This document shows positions 59,894-64,000 of a stretch of 64,000 nucleotides of DNA, piece by piece. Position numbers and translations under genes: made by a program. Each line of letters opens with the position of its first letter. The stretch's first letter is position 1. The stretch covers positions 132,858,682 through 132,922,681 of the forward strand of contig CM043967.1 in NCBI GenBank assembly GCA_014529385.2. The letters are read 5' to 3'. The stretch is from Adiantum capillus-veneris (lineage: Eukaryota > Streptophyta > Polypodiopsida > Polypodiales > Pteridaceae). Below the pieces are notes generated by a model. That model had not been told where the DNA came from and searched no databases. It saw nothing but the letters and a program-made list of their open reading frames with translations.

Positions 59894-60067
59894 GTGCACT
59901 TACACTCTGGGCGGGTGCTAGAACACGAGCATATTGAGGGTGCCTCTGTTCATACGGACACCCATTACCCATCCACGATAGGCTCTAGACCCTCAGCGGG
60001 GACACAAGGTAGCACCAACCAAGACCCTAAAATAGCCGCTAGTGATTCCTCCTCCGACTCAAAAATC

Positions 60068-60508
60068 ATGGAAGCATACCCTACCCAAAACACTGAGAGA
60101 GAAGGCCATGCACCTCCCGAAGCTCCACAGCCTAGTACTAGTATGTTTAGCCATTTCATGGAACCATTAGGTAGAGCTACTCGCTCCGAACCTGATGCAA
60201 ATGAAGCACACGAAGGGGGTGGGGAAGTGGACTCTCCTTTCACATCGCACGTGGACCCCACACCCCCAAAGAGTGTCCATGTGGATATCCTGCCAACTTC
60301 TTACCAAGAAGGCCCTGTTGAGCTGCCTCCTTCAGAAGTTCCCTCTAGAGTACCGTTGGTGACAAGTAAAACCACGGGGGGCAACATTGCTTCTACCTCA
60401 CAAGAAACCGTTAACACGTCGACTCTAGAAGGATTGTTCATTAATGATCATTGGACATACGACATCCACATTGAGGTGTTGACGGATCTACACTCTGGCC
60501 ACGCCTAA
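60068..60508 (+). pseudogene. T4 gag N-terminal extension
   Basis: The frame opens after a TAG at 59861-59863 and includes LHSGRVLEHEH near its start; the first ATG is 60068. It is acidic and Ser/Pro/Thr-rich, low in predicted structure, with no domain I recognise. It ends at TAA 60506-60508, but the same frame continues without another stop into gag at 60575. This is therefore probably the N-terminal part of one T4 polyprotein cut by a nonsense codon, or a separate upstream ORF. Confidence 0.6.
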
Positions 60509-60574
60509 CATGTAGGATGGATAGAGATTTTACAATCCACCTCTAGTGCCACGAGCATCAAAGATCAACAGAAA

Positions 60575-63328
60575 ATGATCTGTAATGTTATCCATGGCAT
60601 TATTCAATCCGAAAGGCAAAACCGAGGGATAAATAGACTCTCAACTGGCCCCATGAGATTTCTGGATACGAGCAAGGCTCAACAGCCTACTCTATCACAC
60701 ATGGAGACTCCTCTTATGAGTCCCATGGACCCATCTTACGTCATTTCACCTGGGGTCTCTATGCAATCTGAGCCTCCGAGCGACAACTTTAGCTTCCCTA
60801 ACCTGGCTCAACCCTCTATTAAGGAAAACAAAGTGCTCACTCCAGGGATAGGCCTGACAGAGAATGTACCGATGACATCTACGGTTAGCGCAGTGCCACT
60901 ACCTAGTGTCGTAGTACCTAATATGGAGCCACGACCGTATGTGCCTCTAGCCCCTTATGCACACATGGCCCCCACACCTCCAATTGTACCACTTGTTTAT
61001 GCTCCTCGAGTGCCGCTCCCTAGCCCTTATCCGAGTGGACCTATGCCCGGTTATGTTCCATATCCTGCATCATCCACACATGTGCCAAGACCGGTACCCA
61101 TCCCTCTCCCACATATGATTCCAAGAGTACCTCCACCGGCCCTGCCTCCTCACATAGGTGACTTGACAGCGTTTGCTCAAACCATAGGTCGATCTATCGT
61201 GGAAAATATGCATCATGCATCTGATAGAGAGCCTAGAAGTAAGGCAGTACAAATTGCCAAACTCACGCAAAAATTCAATGGGGACGAAGATGCTAGAAAA
61301 CACATTGAAGTGTTTGAACAAGTATGTGATTCCTTAGGGGAACGCAACGAACTACATAAGTGCAATGCCTTAAGCTTGACATTAAGTGGGAAGGCTGAAG
61401 ATTGGTATAGAACCCTAAGGGTGGACGAGAAAACAATCTACCCTACCCTTCGAAGGTTGTTTCTAAAGGAGTACATACGAGAAGGTGTGCTTTGGGGTGT
61501 AGCATCTCAGCTACAGAAGGCTGAACGTAAGGAAGGAGATTCAGTAAGGGACTTCATTAGTCGTCTAAAGCACTTAAACTCTCGCTGCCCTGTAAATGAG
61601 CGCTTCAACAATAACCAACTGCTTGATCGATTCATTCGAGGGTTGAGGAATGAAGGAATCTATAATGGACTAGTGATTAGAGGTATCACAACCTGGGAAG
61701 ATGTCACTGCCAATGCAATCCAATTAGAGGACAACTTGATGATAGCAGGCATGAGGGTGTCTACTGACACGAGATGTACTAGCTCACAAGCCATTGAGTA
61801 TGAACCCATGACTGCAAAGCCCATTGCCAATGAGCCAAAGGTATTTGAGACATTCTTGACAGACCTCACCAAGGCAATCCAAGAGTCTCTCAAGGATAAT
61901 CGACCCCCTCAAAATAGTCACATGGATCCAAGAACGGAGCAACAATGGTGTTCCATTTTCTTGGGTCCACATAGCACTAGTGAGTGCCCTACGTTTAGAG
62001 TAAAATTTAATGGAACTTGCAACGCATGTGGTAGGTATGGTCACCAAGCTAAGGATTGTTTAATGATCAAACGTATGATGGCAAATAGACCACCTGTAGC
62101 CTGGACGGATGCGCCTCGAGCTCCTGTATTGATGCCTGCTCCACCTGTTGAGCAACTACCGCAACACATGGTCCCTAGATCTCAAAATGTTGTACAAGCT
62201 ACACCACTACCACCTCCTGTGCTAGGACTGCAGCCCCCGTATCCACGAGTTGCCCCTATGAACCAAGTGGGTTGCGAGCCATCTAATGCTCATGCAGATG
62301 GCTGTGAGGAGGAAATAGACACTAGTATTGCCTACGGACTTGATACATTGGAAGAGTGTCCTATATACTACATGGAAGATTGTTGGGGGACAGTCAAGCC
62401 GGCTTATCAAGCTGCTGCTCTCGCATGCAGAGGTCAAAATATCAACACCCAGGCAAGGAGGCGACCTCTTCAATGCTATGGGTGTGGTGGACCACATCGG
62501 GCAGCGAAGTGCCCTATTAGGCTGCAAAAGAATGCTGCACAGATGCAAATGAATCAAGGGAGCACGTCTGCAATGCCAATACTCACCTGTAATCGTTGTG
62601 GCATAGATCACTTGATTGCCCAATGCCCCTATAACCCAAATGCGCCTAAAATCACACCCCTAAATTTGGTCGAAATTGCTAGTGTGACATCGCCAATACC
62701 ACCCGTCGCACCCGCTTATGTGATTACACGGTCCATGCTTCAAGGGCCAGGCCATATCCTCGAAGAGAGAGATACCGCGTCAGTTATCCAAGCAAAGAAA
62801 AATAAGACACGAAGGAAGAGGTCGCAGAATACGGGAAATTCAAAGCCAAGTTCCAAAACAAACATAGGAACAGGAGATGACCCTGTGTATATAAATGACC
62901 TCGAGGATGATTCAGATTCAATCGAGACAATGGAGACTAGAACCAATACCACAAAGGGAAAGACCGACAAAGAAAACCGTAACATGGAACCAAATGAAAA
63001 CCGAATAAGAGAAAACCATAAAGAGCCTCTGAAAACACCACAAGTGTTTCCAAATCCAATCCAAGACCCCCAAGATAAACCGCAGGGGCGAAAAGGGAAG
63101 GATCGTAAAAAGAAGATTGGGACGTACCCAAACCCAGTAGACGAGATTGAGCAGGTGAAACATCTAAGAGGTTTAGTGGAGGAGACTCAAAGGAAACTAG
63201 AACCAGAACCCATGCATGTCAAAATTCATGACATAGTGTTTCCCACGCAAGTTCATCCACCCCACATGAACCATAGACCGTTATCCATATCTAGTATCAT
63301 CCAAGAAGGGAGTGAGGACGGGACATGA
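60575..63328 (+). CDS. gag: T4 gag
   Basis: 917 codons from ATG 60575 to TGA 63326-63328. A long Pro-rich region (residues about 100-200) precedes a retrotransposon gag/capsid domain (KAVQIAKLTQKFNGDEDARK, SGKAEDWYRTL, LKEYI, RDFISRLKHLN, DRFIRGL). Then come three zinc knuckles: CNACGRYGHQAKDC (62018-62059), CYGCGGPHRAAKC (62474-62512) and CNRCGIDHLIAQC (62588-62626); the last two have CX2CX3HX4C spacing. The C-terminus is highly charged. It is large for a gag. Gag forms the particle and binds RNA. The stop is followed in the same frame by protease. Confidence 0.85.
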   Translation: MICNVIHGIIQSERQNRGINRLSTGPMRFLDTSKAQQPTLSHMETPLMSPMDPSYVISPGVSMQSEPPSDNFSFPNLAQPSIKENKVLTPGIGLTENVPMTSTVSAVPLPSVVVPNMEPRPYVPLAPYAHMAPTPPIVPLVYAPRVPLPSPYPSGPMPGYVPYPASSTHVPRPVPIPLPHMIPRVPPPALPPHIGDLTAFAQTIGRSIVENMHHASDREPRSKAVQIAKLTQKFNGDEDARKHIEVFEQVCDSLGERNELHKCNALSLTLSGKAEDWYRTLRVDEKTIYPTLRRLFLKEYIREGVLWGVASQLQKAERKEGDSVRDFISRLKHLNSRCPVNERFNNNQLLDRFIRGLRNEGIYNGLVIRGITTWEDVTANAIQLEDNLMIAGMRVSTDTRCTSSQAIEYEPMTAKPIANEPKVFETFLTDLTKAIQESLKDNRPPQNSHMDPRTEQQWCSIFLGPHSTSECPTFRVKFNGTCNACGRYGHQAKDCLMIKRMMANRPPVAWTDAPRAPVLMPAPPVEQLPQHMVPRSQNVVQATPLPPPVLGLQPPYPRVAPMNQVGCEPSNAHADGCEEEIDTSIAYGLDTLEECPIYYMEDCWGTVKPAYQAAALACRGQNINTQARRRPLQCYGCGGPHRAAKCPIRLQKNAAQMQMNQGSTSAMPILTCNRCGIDHLIAQCPYNPNAPKITPLNLVEIASVTSPIPPVAPAYVITRSMLQGPGHILEERDTASVIQAKKNKTRRKRSQNTGNSKPSSKTNIGTGDDPVYINDLEDDSDSIETMETRTNTTKGKTDKENRNMEPNENRIRENHKEPLKTPQVFPNPIQDPQDKPQGRKGKDRKKKIGTYPNPVDEIEQVKHLRGLVEETQRKLEPEPMHVKIHDIVFPTQVHPPHMNHRPLSISSIIQEGSEDGT

Positions 63329-64000
63329 GAAAGTGAGCATACACCTTTCTTGTTGGAAAGGATGTTTAACGAAGGAATACCTGATCCCATTGAGGAATAT
63401 GAGATCCCATCCTCACCAGTTCCTAGTCAAGGACCTACACCCTGCAAAATACCAATGAATGTTTCCATACTAGTGGACTTCATGTCTTCTGAGGTCCGAA
63501 CCACGATCATAGCAAAGCTGTATGGAGATCCTGAGTTATTCTTTGCACTTCGAGCATTCCTTAACGGAGAGCTACAAACGGAATTACCGCAGTTTGCGCA
63601 ACCAAATAGGCCTGACTCCATTATGATTGATGAGGAAAATCATGCGCAATCACTTGACTTAGATGGACACGAGTCTGTGATCGAGGTACCCATTAACGAA
63701 TTAGGGCAGTATTTTGAAGGCGACAAGTCTAATGCGACCCTACCCATCACTACCAAGGGATTAACTATAAAGGGAATTCTTGATGGTGGTGCGGGAGTTA
63801 GCATGGTTACAAAAGATTGTTGGGAATCCATGGGAAAACCCCGCCTCAGTGTTACTAACATTGTGGTAAAGATGGAAAATGGAACCATAGCCAAACCTAT
63901 GGGGATGCTCAAGGATCTTAAGATCAAAGTTCTAGGACACAAGGTACGACATACGTTCATTGTAATGGATTTCCCTAAACACCTTATGTTATATGAAATG
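63329..64000 (+). CDS. pol: T4 protease region, start of pol, runs off window
   Basis: The gag frame continues for 224 codons after the TGA with no stop, to the window edge. It contains an aspartic protease motif, GILDGGAGVSMVT, with catalytic Asp at 63782-63784, then IVVKMENGTIAKPMGML and FIVMDFP typical of retropepsin flaps. D-G-G in place of D-S/T-G is usual for part of the Athila/Tat group and is also seen in T3. RT should lie just beyond the window. Confidence 0.85.

Overview
This is nuclear DNA of a land plant, made almost entirely of transposable elements. I recognise no host gene, tRNA, rRNA or organelle sequence. The plant signature is a set of Ty3/gypsy LTR retrotransposons: chromodomain-bearing chromovirus copies, Tat-like copies with a second (archaeal-type) RNase H, and primer binding sites for initiator tRNA-Met and tRNA-Asp. 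There is also one well-bounded CACTA (En/Spm) DNA transposon with a target duplication, and many (GA)n/(TC)n microsatellites. The species cannot be fixed by reading. Dual-RNase-H Tat elements together with GA-rich repeats would fit a fern or other vascular plant, but that is a guess.

Layout. 1-2747: 5' half of a minus-strand chromovirus (family G1, copy A) with its 5' LTR. 2748-3255: a fragment of the 5' part of a CACTA transposase gene. 3256-7463: minus-strand Tat-like copy (T2): leader and PBS-like site, an LTR carrying a 457-bp internal duplication, PPT, and RNase H-integrase. It is fused in frame at 7450-7463 to a G1 reverse-transcriptase fragment. 7464-16086: G1 array in which internal segments alternate with LTRs that serve two neighbours (LTR B, LTR C, truncated LTR D); about 5.0 kb is duplicated in tandem. 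16087-17283 and 22592-23475: two copies of a non-coding repeat with a foldback hairpin, separated by the CACTA element. 17284-22588: CACTA element with matching ends, GGT/GGT target duplication, an internally deleted TNPD-like gene and a TNPA/Transposase_24-like gene. 23476-33860: mostly non-coding, with a degenerate tandem repeat (28.6-29.5 kb) and a 34-base C run. 33860-38500: old, heavily mutated minus-strand Ty3/gypsy element. 38500-42271: no recognisable gene. 42272-51463: nearly complete plus-strand Tat-like element (T1) with two LTRs, PBS, a leader reading frame, gag, pol and PPT. 52122-57194: minus-strand gag-pol (T3), one open frame of 1690 codons lacking its N-terminus. 57195-58263: 3'-end remnant. 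58264-64000: LTR, tRNA-Asp PBS, leader, gag and the start of protease of a fourth element (T4), running off the window.

How the parts relate. T1 and T2 are the same or sister families: same PPT-LTR context, same TATA context, similar pol. Most frames are broken by one to a few lesions, often a single TGA or TAG as expected from decay of methylated DNA. Several LTRs sit between two internal regions, so ectopic LTR recombination appears to have shaped this locus. The most unusual points are: the in-frame chromovirus/Tat pol chimera; catalytic-site changes shared by G1 copies in protease and RT while integrase and RNase H residues remain; the transposase_21-DUF4216 deletion fusion in a well-bounded CACTA element; and a stop-interrupted leader frame with internally repeated approximately 70-residue modules upstream of T1 gag.
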